A stretch of 21,191 nucleotides of DNA, from the NCBI GenBank assembly GCA_937896505.1, contig CALBNP010000214.1, positions 1 through 21,191 on the forward strand. Direction: 5' to 3'. Below the pieces are notes generated by a model. It worked only from the letters and a program-made list of their open reading frames with translations, did no database searches and was not told the DNA's origin. Numbering within the stretch: the first letter of the stretch is position 1; each line of letters starts with the position of its first letter. Shown here in pieces: positions 7,337 through 16,139 of this stretch. This DNA comes from an uncultured Bacteroidales bacterium (GTDB taxonomy: Bacteria > Bacteroidota > Bacteroidia > Bacteroidales > F082). The position numbers were made by a program, and so were the translations under genes.

Positions 7337-8152
7337 ATGACCATCAATAAAATAAAAGCCGTTTATTTCAGCGCTACGGGGACAACGCAAAAAATTGTCC
7401 GTCAAATTGTTGCGACCTTATCCAACGAACTGAATGTTCCATCAGAGGAGATTGACTTCACGCTTCTGCAAAACCGTCAGGAACCGATGGCTTTTGAGGC
7501 CACGGATTTTGTCGTTTTTGGCGTTCCGGTCTATGCCGGTCGTGTGCCGAATGTGTTGGTGAAATATCTGAACACGATGCAAGGCAATGGCGCAACAGCT
7601 TTATCCATAGACGTTTACGGCAACCGCGATTTCGATGACGCTGTGATGGAAGCCACCGACATTTTGGAAAACAGCGGCATGAAAGTCATTGCTGGCGGCG
7701 CTTTCGTTGGCGAACATTCGTTCTCGACCACTTTGGCGGCAGGCCGTCCCGATGCCGATGACTTGCAGAAGGCTGCGGAATTTGCCGAATTGGTTGCTGA
7801 AAAAATCAAGCGAAACGACATTTTGAAACCTCAAATCAAAGGCGTGCCCTATCCATATCGGCAACATTACCAGCCGAAAGATGCCCAGCAGAACAATTTC
7901 GACATGCGCAAGGTAAAGCCTTTGACCTCAGAGGCTTGCGTGAAATGTGGCTTGTGCGTGAAGGTCTGCCCGATGGGTTCTATCAATCCGGAAAACGTGG
8001 CGGAAGTGACGGGCATTTGCATCAAGTGCGGAGCCTGCGTCAAGAAATGCCCGACCCATGCCAAGCATTTCGACGACCCAAACTACAACTATCACAAGAC
8101 GGAACTGGAGAAAAACTATCAGCGCCGCGCCGTGGTGGAGTGGTTTGTGTAA
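7337..8152 (+). CDS. EFR1-type protein: flavodoxin-like domain plus two [4Fe-4S] ferredoxin motifs
   Basis: A 271-residue cytosolic redox protein. The N-terminal domain (about 5-160) is flavodoxin-like with an FMN phosphate loop FSATGTT (11-17), and the strand FVVFGVPVYAGRVP (58-71). The C-terminal domain has two complete cluster motifs: Cys201, Cys204, Cys207 with Cys211, and Cys228, Cys231, Cys234 with Cys238, each CxxCxxCxxxCP. This arrangement matches the EFR1 family (ferrodoxin with an N-terminal flavodoxin-like domain) found widely in anaerobes. It presumably shuttles electrons between FMN and iron-sulfur clusters; the partner enzyme is not in the window. The start ATG at 7337 directly precedes the phosphate-loop strand and is preceded by AAACAAGGAAA. 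The stop lies two bases from the stop of the convergent GH89 gene. Confidence 0.92.
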   Translation: MTINKIKAVYFSATGTTQKIVRQIVATLSNELNVPSEEIDFTLLQNRQEPMAFEATDFVVFGVPVYAGRVPNVLVKYLNTMQGNGATALSIDVYGNRDFDDAVMEATDILENSGMKVIAGGAFVGEHSFSTTLAAGRPDADDLQKAAEFAELVAEKIKRNDILKPQIKGVPYPYRQHYQPKDAQQNNFDMRKVKPLTSEACVKCGLCVKVCPMGSINPENVAEVTGICIKCGACVKKCPTHAKHFDDPNYNYHKTELEKNYQRRAVVEWFV

Positions 8153-8154
8153 GT

Positions 8155-10371
8155 TTATTTCCCGTATTTTGCAGAAAGTCTATCTCTGTATCTTTCAGCA
8201 ATTTCGCTGGCAATAGCCTTTCCGTCGCCAACAGGTTCAGCATTGAATTCATAAAGACGCTCGCGCCACCATTGGCCTTCGTATTCGCAAATGCGCTTGT
8301 GGTAAGCCTCTTCGTCAAACGGCACGTTGGCTTCGATGGCGGCATTCACATCCTTGAAGAATTCCTTCCAACGGCAGGCATAATAAGTCTTGGTCAAACC
8401 GGCCCATGAGCGACTGCCGTATTCGTTGAGCAAACCATCTTCCACACCCCAAGTAGTGATAAGGTTGCGGGCATTGCTCTCAAAATAATCCTTATCCTCA
8501 TCGGTGATGCCGATGGCGCGCGCATCGGCAATCCATTTGCCGACTAAAAATGCACTCTCGGTGTTTAGCAAGGTATCCAAATCATCAAGGATTTCAGTCA
8601 TAATGGCTTCGTTCTCATGTAGTTTATCGTAATCGCCATCCTTGTAGGCCGTCACATATTCCTTTTGCAAATCGCTGAAATAGTTGCCCAACATCTGGCG
8701 GGTGACGTTCACCACATCGAAATGCAAAGCACGGCTATCGCTATCAACGGCAAGCAGTTTGTCCAAGACGTTCAGCAACTCAAGATTGTTGTATCTGTAG
8801 CGCGGATTGACGTAATACTGATGATACGCGCCCATAGTAGGCCGCGCATTGACCATCACGCACTGTCCCGGCGTCGAAGGCCAGTTATAGATGCTGTCGG
8901 CCAAGAGTTTCCAGGCCTCCCGCATGTTCGGGTCTTCCTTTCCGGCACGCTGGTCGGCGAGTTTTTCAATCCAGGTTTCCTTGTCGGTGTGCAAATCGCC
9001 TGTCCAAGCCTTTTCGAAGACGTATTCATACATGAACGGATTGCAGTCGAAGCCTTCCAAAGTGGAGCCGATGCCAACGAAGTTTTCGCCACCACGCTCA
9101 AAGGCGCGCTCAATACGAGCATTGACGGTGTCGAGACTGCCGACGAGCATGGAATTGCCACCGAAATTGCCTAAATAGCACCAAATGTAAGGCACACCAT
9201 AGTAAGTATTTGTGCGTTCCCAAACCGGTTGGCGGTCGCAATAATAATCGAGAAGAAGCTGCTTTTCCTTCAGGAAAGAGGTGATGTAAGCTTCAATGCG
9301 GTTATCCACTTCCCAATAATAGCGTTCGTTCCAGAAGAGCCAAGTCATCTGCAACCAACGTGCATCGGGGTCGGCGGCTTCGAGCGACTCGTACACCTGA
9401 CGGCTCACACGACCCAAATACTCAGGTTCCCAACTCGGCGGAATCATCTCGTTGAAAATGTCGATGCCATAGATGTGGTCGGTACCAAACAAAGCGGTTT
9501 CCTCAGCAATAAACTTCTTCTGGATTTCGGTATATAAAGGTGACATCGGGTCGAGGAACTTGCACCAACAGATGCTGTCGAAACCGCACCAGTCGCCCAA
9601 CGATGCCAAAGGTGCATCGGGGTAAATCCTTGTGATGCAAGCCGGCACATGACCTGCAAAGCCAGGTAGCACGGGTTTCATGTTGAGTTCGCGCTCGCGG
9701 GCGACAATCTGTTTTTGCAAAGCTTCCTGATTTTCGAGCCACGACATCGGCAGCGGGCTGCCCCAATGGTCGATGTTCTGCATACGGTGCCAAGGCAAAT
9801 GCGCCGGACCGGTGAAATAACTGCGGATTTCCTCATCGGTTAGGCCGAGGTCGCTCCAGACTTTGTACCACACGGCTTCCTGTCCCGTAATGGCCAAAGG
9901 CAGATTGATGCCATTCAACGCCATCCAGTCGATGAAATGTTCCCATTCGTCCCAACTCCACCAAGGCATGGTGTAACCGTAAGTGCAGTAATTCAGGAAG
10001 AAACGTTCAGGAACTCTTGCCTGTTCGCTCACTTTTCCAGGAATAGTTGGAAGTTCGGCAGGCATTTCCAGTTCGTCGGCCTCAAACCACGAATATTGTG
10101 CCTTGCAATAGTATTTCAGGTAATGATTCAAGCCCACTGCCATTGAGTTGGCATTGTTGCCGCGAATGACGATTTTCCGTCCGACCGATTCCAATTCAAA
10201 GCAGTCAACGCTATCGTTTTCAATGCGTTCCAACTTGAATTTGTCGGCATATTCTGGCACAACGCGATTCAGCAAACCTTGCATGGCGATGATTTCGGGG
10301 TCGGTTTCCTTATTCGTGCATGAAACACAGAGCACGAGACCTAACAAGGCGACGAGATACAATCTTTTCAT
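8155..10371 (-). CDS. Alpha-N-acetylglucosaminidase, GH89 (NAGLU-like), lipoprotein
   Basis: A 738-residue exported glycosidase homologous to human NAGLU and bacterial GH89 enzymes, which release terminal alpha-linked GlcNAc from glycans such as heparan sulfate or gastric mucin. The signal ends in LCVSC, so Cys18 is probably lipidated; the following TNKETD is acidic, which in Bacteroidota can favour surface export. Domains run in family order: a small N-terminal alpha/beta domain (about 25-115), the TIM barrel opened by RFFLNYCTYGY (123-133), WMALNGINLPLAITGQEAVW (149-168), GIDIFNEM with the proposed acid/base Glu308, and GIGSTLEG with the proposed nucleophile Glu439, then a helical C-terminal domain. 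Length is typical. It follows the membrane-protein gene by 11 bases, so it is likely the last gene of that operon. No SusC/SusD-like pair or sulfatase is next to it in the window, so this is not a visible polysaccharide utilisation locus. Confidence 0.95.
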   Translation of the reverse strand: MKRLYLVALLGLVLCVSCTNKETDPEIIAMQGLLNRVVPEYADKFKLERIENDSVDCFELESVGRKIVIRGNNANSMAVGLNHYLKYYCKAQYSWFEADELEMPAELPTIPGKVSEQARVPERFFLNYCTYGYTMPWWSWDEWEHFIDWMALNGINLPLAITGQEAVWYKVWSDLGLTDEEIRSYFTGPAHLPWHRMQNIDHWGSPLPMSWLENQEALQKQIVARERELNMKPVLPGFAGHVPACITRIYPDAPLASLGDWCGFDSICWCKFLDPMSPLYTEIQKKFIAEETALFGTDHIYGIDIFNEMIPPSWEPEYLGRVSRQVYESLEAADPDARWLQMTWLFWNERYYWEVDNRIEAYITSFLKEKQLLLDYYCDRQPVWERTNTYYGVPYIWCYLGNFGGNSMLVGSLDTVNARIERAFERGGENFVGIGSTLEGFDCNPFMYEYVFEKAWTGDLHTDKETWIEKLADQRAGKEDPNMREAWKLLADSIYNWPSTPGQCVMVNARPTMGAYHQYYVNPRYRYNNLELLNVLDKLLAVDSDSRALHFDVVNVTRQMLGNYFSDLQKEYVTAYKDGDYDKLHENEAIMTEILDDLDTLLNTESAFLVGKWIADARAIGITDEDKDYFESNARNLITTWGVEDGLLNEYGSRSWAGLTKTYYACRWKEFFKDVNAAIEANVPFDEEAYHKRICEYEGQWWRERLYEFNAEPVGDGKAIASEIAERYRDRLSAKYGK

Positions 10372-10382
10372 AAAGTTATGAA

Positions 10383-11072
10383 TTAAAGTGTTTGATTTTC
10401 AGTTTCTTCAATTTCCTCTTCTTCAATGTCGTTCAGGAACGGGAAGGCCTCGCCCTTGACGAGCCATGCGAAACCGAAAAGAATCAAGAGGATGATTTCG
10501 TAAATCATGGTGAGATAGGTCTCGCCTTGGATGATGCGAGTGAGCAGGAATGCGGCTTCAACGGCTATCATTCCATAGCCACAGATGCGGTAGATACGAT
10601 TACGAATCTTCTTTCTATCAGTCATCTCGCCATCTGATTTGGTGAACATCAGGATGCTGTTCAAGGCGATGAGTAGGAAGAAGCAGCCGGCACAAATCCC
10701 GTGAACGACACTCGACACTTCCATAGGAATCTGGAAGAAACCCACAAGAGAGCCTTCGGGCAGCCAACTTACGCTGCATGGGAAAAGGACGATGCCAAGC
10801 CCCATGATGCCGCTCGTGGTCGTAATCACATTGTCGGTGTCGTTGTAACCCACATAGCAAATCAACAACAAGCAGGCTGGAACCAGAACGCCAACCAAGG
10901 CCGGCGACTGATAATAGGTGGCCGAGATGCTCCACCACCATTCGTCGCTGGGTCGTTCGGCAATGCCTGCCGAGAAAAGGGCAAGCCACGGAAGCAGCAC
11001 GCCCAACAGTCCGCAGAGGTTGCGCAACCGCAGATAGGTCTTTTCTTCTTTACTTAATTCTTTTTTCATCAC
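10383..11072 (-). CDS. Six-helix integral membrane protein of unknown function
   Basis: A 229-residue protein I do not recognise with certainty. Hydrophobic segments lie at about 19-36, 56-75, 82-99, 121-143, 161-180 and 187-205, so six helices with both ends on the same side. The N-terminus is highly charged (KKELSKEEKTYLRLR), and the C-terminal tail ends in an acidic run of Glu residues (215-226). Conserved-looking polar spots in the membrane region are WWWSISATYY (45-54), a VHGICAGC stretch (123-130) and YEIILL (191-196). The general look is like DUF998-type or other small six-helix membrane families, but I cannot assign it. It sits 23 bases after the DUF1846 gene and 11 bases before the GH89 gene, so the three are probably one transcript. 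No link to glycan use can be read from the sequence. Confidence 0.85.
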   Translation of the reverse strand: MMKKELSKEEKTYLRLRNLCGLLGVLLPWLALFSAGIAERPSDEWWWSISATYYQSPALVGVLVPACLLLICYVGYNDTDNVITTTSGIMGLGIVLFPCSVSWLPEGSLVGFFQIPMEVSSVVHGICAGCFFLLIALNSILMFTKSDGEMTDRKKIRNRIYRICGYGMIAVEAAFLLTRIIQGETYLTMIYEIILLILFGFAWLVKGEAFPFLNDIEEEEIEETENQTL

Positions 11073-11095
11073 AACAATTTGATTGTTATCGATTA

Positions 11096-12562
11096 TCAGT
11101 TTTTCTTACCCACTGGATCGCAAGTAAGCCCGATGCCGAGCTTCTTGAAAATCTTATGGTCAACTTCGCTGAGCATGACGGTGGAATGCACTTGGCAGCC
11201 ATTGAGTTGAGGCAAGCATTCAAGTGCTTTGCGGCAGTTTTCGTCGTTGAGGCTGAGCATAGAGAGGGCGACCAGCACTTCATCGGTGTGGAGGCGCGGG
11301 TTCTTGCCGTGCAAGATGTTCACCTTGGTGCGTTGGATTGGCTCAATCATGTTTTGCGGGATGAGTTTCACATCGTGGTCGATGCCGGCGAGATGTTTCG
11401 TCGCATTGAGGATGAGAGCTGCGCTAGGTCCAAGCAGAGAGGTGGTCTTGGCAGTGATGATGGTCCCGTCGGCCAGTTCGATGGCTGCTGCTGCTACGCC
11501 CGTTTGTTCTTTTCTTTCCTTGGCAGCGAGTGTCGTACGGCGATCGGCGGTCGTAATCTTCATCTGCTTCATCAGCAAATCAATCTTATTCACTTCGTTT
11601 TCAGTGCATTTGCCTCTCGCAAAATCGCAAAGCGCGGTATAATAGCGCCGGATGATTTCGTCTTTCGAAGCTTGGCAGCACACTTCCTCATCGCTCATGC
11701 AGTAGCCAATCATGTTGACGCCCATGTCGGTCGGCGACTTGTAGGGATTTTCGCCATAGATGGCTTCAAATATGGCATTCAGCACGGGGAAGATCTCGAT
11801 GTCGCGGTTGTAGTTGACAGCGGTCTTGCCGTAGGCCTCCAAATGGAACGGGTCAATCATGTTGACATCGTTGAGGTCGGCAGTGGCTGCTTCGTAGGCG
11901 ACATTCAGCGGGTGCTTGAGCTGAAGATTCCAGATAGGGAAAGTCTCGAACTTGGCGTAACCTGCCTTGATGCCACGCTTGTGTTCCTGATATAATTGAC
12001 TAAGGCATACGGCCATCTTTCCGCTGCCAGGTCCGGGTGCCGTCACCACGACGAGCGGACGCACGGTTTCCACATAGTCGTTACGGCCAAAGCCTTGGTC
12101 GGAATCAATCAGGGCGATGTTGTTCGGATAGCCTTCGATGGTGTAGTGATAATACACCTTGATGCCCATGCGTTCGAGGCGCTGGCGATACATGTCGGCA
12201 CTCATCTGTCTGTTGTAGTGGGTGATGACGACCGAACTCACCATGAATCCACGGTTCATGAACTCGTCGCGCAGGCGCAAGACGTCCATGTCGTAGGTGA
12301 TGCCCAAATCGCCACGCACCTTGTTCTTCTCGATGTCGAGAGCGCTGATGACGATGATGATTTCGGCGCAGTCGGCCAACTGATAGAGCATCTTGAGTTT
12401 GCTGTCGGGAGCAAATCCGGGCAACACGCGACTGGCATGAAAGTCGTCGAAGAGCTTGCCACCAAATTCCAGATAAAGCTTGTCGCCAAAATGGGCGATG
12501 CGTTCCTTGATACGTTCTGATTGTATCTTGAGATATTTTTCGTTATCGAAACCGTATTTCAT
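11096..12562 (-). CDS. DUF1846 family protein
   Basis: A 488-residue cytosolic protein matching the DUF1846 family in length (about 490-500) and in characteristic text: KYGFDNEKYLKIQSERIKER at the start, LYLEFGGKLFDDFHASRVLPGF at about 29-50 (given here as family landmark), VRGDLGITYD (82-91), TAPGPGSGK (174-182) and DMGVNMIGYC in the middle. The glycine-rich TAPGPGSGK stretch resembles a nucleotide-binding loop but is not a strict Walker A motif: Pro stands at the A/G position and Met follows the Lys. The family is widespread, includes solved structures, and has no settled biochemical role. The protein has no signal peptide. It is the first gene of a three-gene transcript with a membrane protein and the GH89 enzyme, and has its own promoter box 26 bases upstream. 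Confidence 0.92.
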   Translation of the reverse strand: MKYGFDNEKYLKIQSERIKERIAHFGDKLYLEFGGKLFDDFHASRVLPGFAPDSKLKMLYQLADCAEIIIVISALDIEKNKVRGDLGITYDMDVLRLRDEFMNRGFMVSSVVITHYNRQMSADMYRQRLERMGIKVYYHYTIEGYPNNIALIDSDQGFGRNDYVETVRPLVVVTAPGPGSGKMAVCLSQLYQEHKRGIKAGYAKFETFPIWNLQLKHPLNVAYEAATADLNDVNMIDPFHLEAYGKTAVNYNRDIEIFPVLNAIFEAIYGENPYKSPTDMGVNMIGYCMSDEEVCCQASKDEIIRRYYTALCDFARGKCTENEVNKIDLLMKQMKITTADRRTTLAAKERKEQTGVAAAAIELADGTIITAKTTSLLGPSAALILNATKHLAGIDHDVKLIPQNMIEPIQRTKVNILHGKNPRLHTDEVLVALSMLSLNDENCRKALECLPQLNGCQVHSTVMLSEVDHKIFKKLGIGLTCDPVGKKN

Positions 12563-12588
12563 AGATTAAAAACTGAAATTACGGATTG

Positions 12589-12596
12589 CAAAATTA
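12589..12596 (-). promoter_or_regulatory. -7 promoter box of the DUF1846 operon
   Basis: The minus strand reads TAATTTTG, fitting TAnnTTTG, with 26 bases to the ATG at 12562. A -33 element is not evident. Confidence 0.5.
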
Positions 12597-12636
12597 AACA
12601 TATTTTGAAAATAAAAGGGTGTTTTGGGAAAAATCT

Positions 12637-12677
12637 CCGCAAAAAGAAGAAAGGCGCCACCCTATGGCAGCGCCTTC
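12637..12677 (-). terminator. Intrinsic terminator after the Omp85-like gene
   Basis: On the minus strand AAGGCGC (12676-12670) pairs with GCGCCTT (12657-12651). The pairing continues inward through two G-U pairs and two C-G pairs to an ATAG loop, giving an 11-bp stem. The T-rich run TTTCTTCTTTTT follows. It lies about 40 bases past the stop codon at 12716. Confidence 0.85.
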
Positions 12678-12715
12678 AAAAACAATATTTGACGTATTAA
12701 TTAAAAGGCGTCCAA

Positions 12716-14044
12716 TCAGAATACATAATTGAACCCGATGAAGGACTTCAGTTTCTTTCCGTCAAATTCGTTGAAAGCACGGCCAAAGTCGGCTGAGACG
12801 ACGAGGTTGCGGTTCATGATGAGCTTCACGCCGCAGCCAGCACTCATGTGGATGCCTTCCTTTTTACCGCTATAGAGGGCAAATTGTTCACTCATTGGCT
12901 CATCGGCATTCTTCAGTTCTTCCTCGCGGAAAGTTTGGGTTACGAGACCTGCATCGAAGAAAGGATTCAAGGCCACAAGCCAATTCTGGTTGATGAACTG
13001 GAAGCCCACCACGCGCCAGCGCAATTCGGCATTGGCAAAGGTGAAGCCTTCGCCGATAACGCCGTTACGGTTCACGCCGCGCATCGTTACCGAGCCGCCC
13101 AAACCTTCGGTGTACATCTTTTGGAAAAACATGGTATTCAGGTTGTTGATCATATACCAAGGCATTTCGCCGGCAAGCAGGTTTTGGGTGCCAAGACGAT
13201 AGCAGAAAGTGAGTTTGTCGCGATAGATGGGCACATAGTGGCGCCACAGGAACGTGAGTGAGAGGTTGCTGTAGCCTTTTTTGTCGATGAAATCGGGGGC
13301 ACCAACGAGGGTAGCCTCAGCATAGATGCCACGCGTAGGGTCGCTGGTGAGGTCGCGGCTGTCATAAACCATGCCGAGACGGATTTGTGTGGTGTTGCCG
13401 CCGTTCTTTTCGTTGTCGCGGATGAGGCCTTTTTCCAAATAACGCTCATACATGGTGTTTTGTTCTTCGTAGCCCGGAAGGTTGATGCGGCCTACCTTAG
13501 TATTATAGTAGGCCAAACCTGCGCTCCAATACAAGTTAGGAACATTGAAGAACGGACGCTGCATGCTTCCGACAAAACGGAACTGGTTGCGATTCACGAA
13601 GTTATAAGCCGATTTTTCATAACCGACAGGGTCGAAATGGTTCGACTCGAAACCATTGAAACCGAAAAACTCATATTTCTTGGCATAGAAATAAGTGACA
13701 TCGAAAAACAGCTTGGTGTCTTTTACGACGTATGGCATGTCGGAATAGAAACGGAACACACCCGAGCCTTTGGTGTAGCGCGAAGCCTCCACGTTGAACT
13801 TGTAGTTGTATTTCGGATAGCGCGTGCCGTCGCCATAATTGAAAATGTCGCAGCACAAACCATATTGGAAACCCAAGTCGGCATCGAACCCGACCACGGG
13901 CAACGGACCGAAATTCCAGCCTTTCTTGATGATTTCACCTTTTTCGTTGTAGGTCTTTTCTTTTTTAGCCTTCTTCTGTTCTTCTTGAGAGAAACCGCTG
14001 ACTGCCAACAAGGAGCACAGCACGACGAGTAAGAATTTGTTCAT
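12716..14044 (-). CDS. Omp85 superfamily (BamA/TamA-like) outer membrane beta-barrel protein
   Basis: A 442-residue protein with a signal peptide (MNKFLLVVLCSLLAVSGFSQ), a short Lys-rich segment, then a beta-barrel rich in aromatic alternating strands ending in a C-terminal Phe (IGFNYVF). Barrel landmarks of the Omp85 superfamily are present: VYDSRDLTSDPTRG at about 226-239 and the loop-6 motif SVTMRGV with Arg322-Gly323. There are no POTRA repeats; only about 40 residues precede the first barrel strand (WNFGPLPVVGFDADLGF, 43-59), so this is not BamA itself but a short relative common in Bacteroidota. A role in export or insertion of an outer membrane component is possible but unproven. The ATG at 14044 is chosen because the promoter box 24 bases upstream overlaps an upstream in-frame TTG, which excludes the longer start. 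It is flanked by its own terminator, so it appears monocistronic. Confidence 0.88.
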   Translation of the reverse strand: MNKFLLVVLCSLLAVSGFSQEEQKKAKKEKTYNEKGEIIKKGWNFGPLPVVGFDADLGFQYGLCCDIFNYGDGTRYPKYNYKFNVEASRYTKGSGVFRFYSDMPYVVKDTKLFFDVTYFYAKKYEFFGFNGFESNHFDPVGYEKSAYNFVNRNQFRFVGSMQRPFFNVPNLYWSAGLAYYNTKVGRINLPGYEEQNTMYERYLEKGLIRDNEKNGGNTTQIRLGMVYDSRDLTSDPTRGIYAEATLVGAPDFIDKKGYSNLSLTFLWRHYVPIYRDKLTFCYRLGTQNLLAGEMPWYMINNLNTMFFQKMYTEGLGGSVTMRGVNRNGVIGEGFTFANAELRWRVVGFQFINQNWLVALNPFFDAGLVTQTFREEELKNADEPMSEQFALYSGKKEGIHMSAGCGVKLIMNRNLVVSADFGRAFNEFDGKKLKSFIGFNYVF

Positions 14045-14068
14045 TGCTTTACTAAATTTTTGACTGCA

Positions 14069-14076
14069 CAAAGATA
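14069..14076 (-). promoter_or_regulatory. -7 promoter box of the Omp85-like gene
   Basis: The minus strand reads TATCTTTG, an exact TAnnTTTG match, with 24 bases to the ATG at 14044. A small AT-rich palindrome (CAGTTT-ATAA-AAACTG, 14089-14104) covers the place where the -33 element should be, and could be an operator. Confidence 0.6.
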
Positions 14077-14178
14077 ATGATTTTCACGCAGTTTATAAAA
14101 ACTGGGTGTTATTTTTTTCGATTGCAGACTGAGATGGTAATAATGGGAATAGTATCAATGTGTTACATCACCGAAAAA

Positions 14179-14769
14179 TCATTTCCATTCAAAGGTGTTG
14201 ATGATGTGGTTGATGTCTTCCTTGATGTAGTTGATGACAGGTTGCAGCGAGTCGTTGTTGGGCTTGAAGTTGAAATAGAGTGCGCCCCTGACGAAGTTGT
14301 CGGTACTGTCGGTGAGGTAGAATTGTATCGGTGTGGCGACCGCCTTGCCGTCCATTTCGATGAACATGCCATAAACGTGATGTTCGTCGTTGACAATCAG
14401 GCTGTCGCGAATGCCATTTGCTTTTTGGAGATGCTTGGTTAGCATGGTGTGGATGTCTTCGAGATATTCGCCCAAATTTCCGTTGATGGGTTTGTGGGTG
14501 AAGTGGATGGAACTCTTGAAGTCGGGCATCTCTATGTTAATCCAGTTTTTTTCGTTTGGCGAATAGGGGTCGTTGGTGGTGAAGGCATAGCTTGGGCATT
14601 CGAAACGATAGCGTTCGATGGTGTCGATGGGCGTATAGCTCTTCTCTGGAAGGTCAATGCGGAAATAGCCTCTCGGCTTAGGCATGTAGGCGTTTTCGTC
14701 ATTGCACGAAACGAAAGTGAAAGCGCATATTATAATGGCAATCAATATGATAGCATTACTCTTGTTCAT
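14179..14769 (-). CDS. gldD: GldD-like lipoprotein
   Basis: A 196-residue lipoprotein: signal peptide with lipobox FVSC (Cys22), acidic residues right after (NDEN), then the family opening YMPKPRGYFRIDLPEK (28-43). GldD was defined in gliding Flavobacterium, where it is needed for gliding and the type IX secretion apparatus works with the Gld proteins; homologs also occur in non-gliding Bacteroidota. The length (about 190-200) and the mid-protein features (NWINIEMPDF, HFTHKPI, and the NFVRGALYFN stretch near the end) fit. The gene overlaps the end of gldE by 14 bases, so expression is probably coupled. Nothing in the window shows gliding or secretion genes besides gldE, so its role here is open: a general envelope function in a non-gliding cell is as likely as motility. 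Confidence 0.92.
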   Translation of the reverse strand: MNKSNAIILIAIIICAFTFVSCNDENAYMPKPRGYFRIDLPEKSYTPIDTIERYRFECPSYAFTTNDPYSPNEKNWINIEMPDFKSSIHFTHKPINGNLGEYLEDIHTMLTKHLQKANGIRDSLIVNDEHHVYGMFIEMDGKAVATPIQFYLTDSTDNFVRGALYFNFKPNNDSLQPVINYIKEDINHIINTFEWK

Positions 14770-16105
14770 TGAATGTTACTTTTACTTCTATGATTTTACG
14801 AGAGTCGGCTTCGGTGATTTCGAGGGTGAAGCGTTCAAAACTGAACTTGAAACCTACTTCTGGAATGCGTCCTTCGATTTCTAAAATCAGGCCCGAAAGG
14901 GTGTCGGCTTCGCCTTGCATAGGCTCGAAATAGTCTTCGTCCAAGCCAAACACTTTGCAGAAATCGACAAGGCTGGTCTGGGCCTTGAATAGGAAGGTGT
15001 TGTCATCCAACTTGGTATAGTGCTGCTCTTGTGTCTCTTCGTCAAATTCGTCGTTGATTTCGCCAACAATTTCTTCGATGACGTCTTCCATGGTGATGAG
15101 TCCTGAGGTGCCACCATATTCGTCAACTACGATGGCGATGTGGATTTTCTTTTCCCTGAAATCGCGGAAGAGGTCGTTGATTTTGCGGTTTTCGGGCACG
15201 AAAAAAGCGGGTCGGATGAGTTTCTGCCATTCGTATGATTCGGCGTCCAAATAGGGGAGCAGGTCTTTTTCGTAAAGAATGCCGCACACGTTGTCCATGG
15301 TGCCTTCATAGACGGGAATCCTTGAGAATCCGCTTGTTATGACGGTTGCGAGCATGTCGCTAAATTCCATGCTGTGCTCGATGCCCACAATGTCGATACG
15401 GGGTATCATCACGCCGCTCACTTCCTTTTCGGTGAACGAGGCAATGCCTTTAAGCATCAGTTTCTCATCGTTGGGTGTCGATTTCTCGGTGGCTATCTCT
15501 ACGGCGGTGTTGAGGTCGTCCATCGAGATGTCGCCTTTCTTTATATCCAGATGCTTGTCCATAAACGAGGACGAGTTGACCAGCAGTTTGCTCAACGGCC
15601 TGAAAACGGGTATGAGCACTGCCAACGGACGGGCCATGCGTCGGGCTGTTGAGCCTGGGCGTTTGCTGGCCCAGATTTTTGGAGTGATTTCGCCGCAAAT
15701 CAAAATCAACGAGGTGACGATGACTACTTCCAGGATGAAGGCTGCCGCTGGATGGTTCTTCATGTCGAACATCTCGCTCATGATGTAAGTCGAGAGCAAG
15801 GTGATAGTGACGTTTACGAAATTATTGCAAATCAAAATGGTAGCCAACAAGGTCTTGGGCTTTTCGCGAAGTTGTAGAACAAGGTTGCTCTTTGCGTCGT
15901 TTCGCGACCGCAAGTCGTTGATGTCGGCTGGTTGCAAGGAGAAAAATGCCGTCTCGCTACCCGAGACGAGTGCCGAGGCGACGAGGAGAAGGCATAATAC
16001 GCCAAGCCCAATGATGGCGTTAACTGTAAATCCTGTGAAAAATGGATTTAGGATTACGGATAGGAGTTCCGTATAAGGCTCAGGGTCAGGGTCTGGTGTT
16101 TCCAA
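14756..16105 (-). CDS. gldE: GldE-like CNNM/CorC family membrane protein
   Basis: A 449-residue protein with a CNNM (DUF21) membrane domain (about 28-195), two CBS domains (about 228-290 and 300-352) and a C-terminal CorC/HlyC transporter-associated domain (about 362-445). Markers: VSGSETAFFSL (47-57), ICNNFVNV (92-99) and GEITPK (138-143) in the membrane domain; SRIPVYEG (261-268) and VVDEYGGTSGLITMEDVIEEIVGE (326-349) in the CBS pair, given as landmarks. Relatives transport or sense divalent cations such as Mg2+; GldE supports gliding and GldD in Flavobacterium. The start is a TTG at 16105; no ATG or GTG exists in frame between the promoter box at 16132-16139 and the first membrane helix, so the TTG is the best start. 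Order mutY-ssb-gldE-gldD is known from other Bacteroidota, which supports the name over plain hemolysin-like annotation. Confidence 0.92.
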   Translation of the reverse strand: METPDPDPEPYTELLSVILNPFFTGFTVNAIIGLGVLCLLLVASALVSGSETAFFSLQPADINDLRSRNDAKSNLVLQLREKPKTLLATILICNNFVNVTITLLSTYIMSEMFDMKNHPAAAFILEVVIVTSLILICGEITPKIWASKRPGSTARRMARPLAVLIPVFRPLSKLLVNSSSFMDKHLDIKKGDISMDDLNTAVEIATEKSTPNDEKLMLKGIASFTEKEVSGVMIPRIDIVGIEHSMEFSDMLATVITSGFSRIPVYEGTMDNVCGILYEKDLLPYLDAESYEWQKLIRPAFFVPENRKINDLFRDFREKKIHIAIVVDEYGGTSGLITMEDVIEEIVGEINDEFDEETQEQHYTKLDDNTFLFKAQTSLVDFCKVFGLDEDYFEPMQGEADTLSGLILEIEGRIPEVGFKFSFERFTLEITEADSRKIIEVKVTFNEQE

Positions 16106-16131
16106 AACGATAGAATTTTTGAATTAGGCCG

Positions 16132-16139
16132 CAAAAGTA
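16132..16139 (-). promoter_or_regulatory. -7 promoter box of gldE-gldD
   Basis: The minus strand reads TACTTTTG (fits TAnnTTTG), with 26 bases to the TTG start of gldE. It lies in the 43-base gap after ssb, so gldE-gldD may be transcribed both from here and from upstream. Confidence 0.55.

Noticed and set aside
11156..11995. A 279-codon open frame on the plus strand
   Set aside because: Antisense to the DUF1846 gene, His/Asp/Val-rich composition typical of a reverse-strand shadow.
14089..14104. Terminator of gldD
   Set aside because: The CAGTTT/AAACTG palindrome is short, AT-rich and has no T-tract on the minus strand, so it does not look like an end of transcription for gldD.
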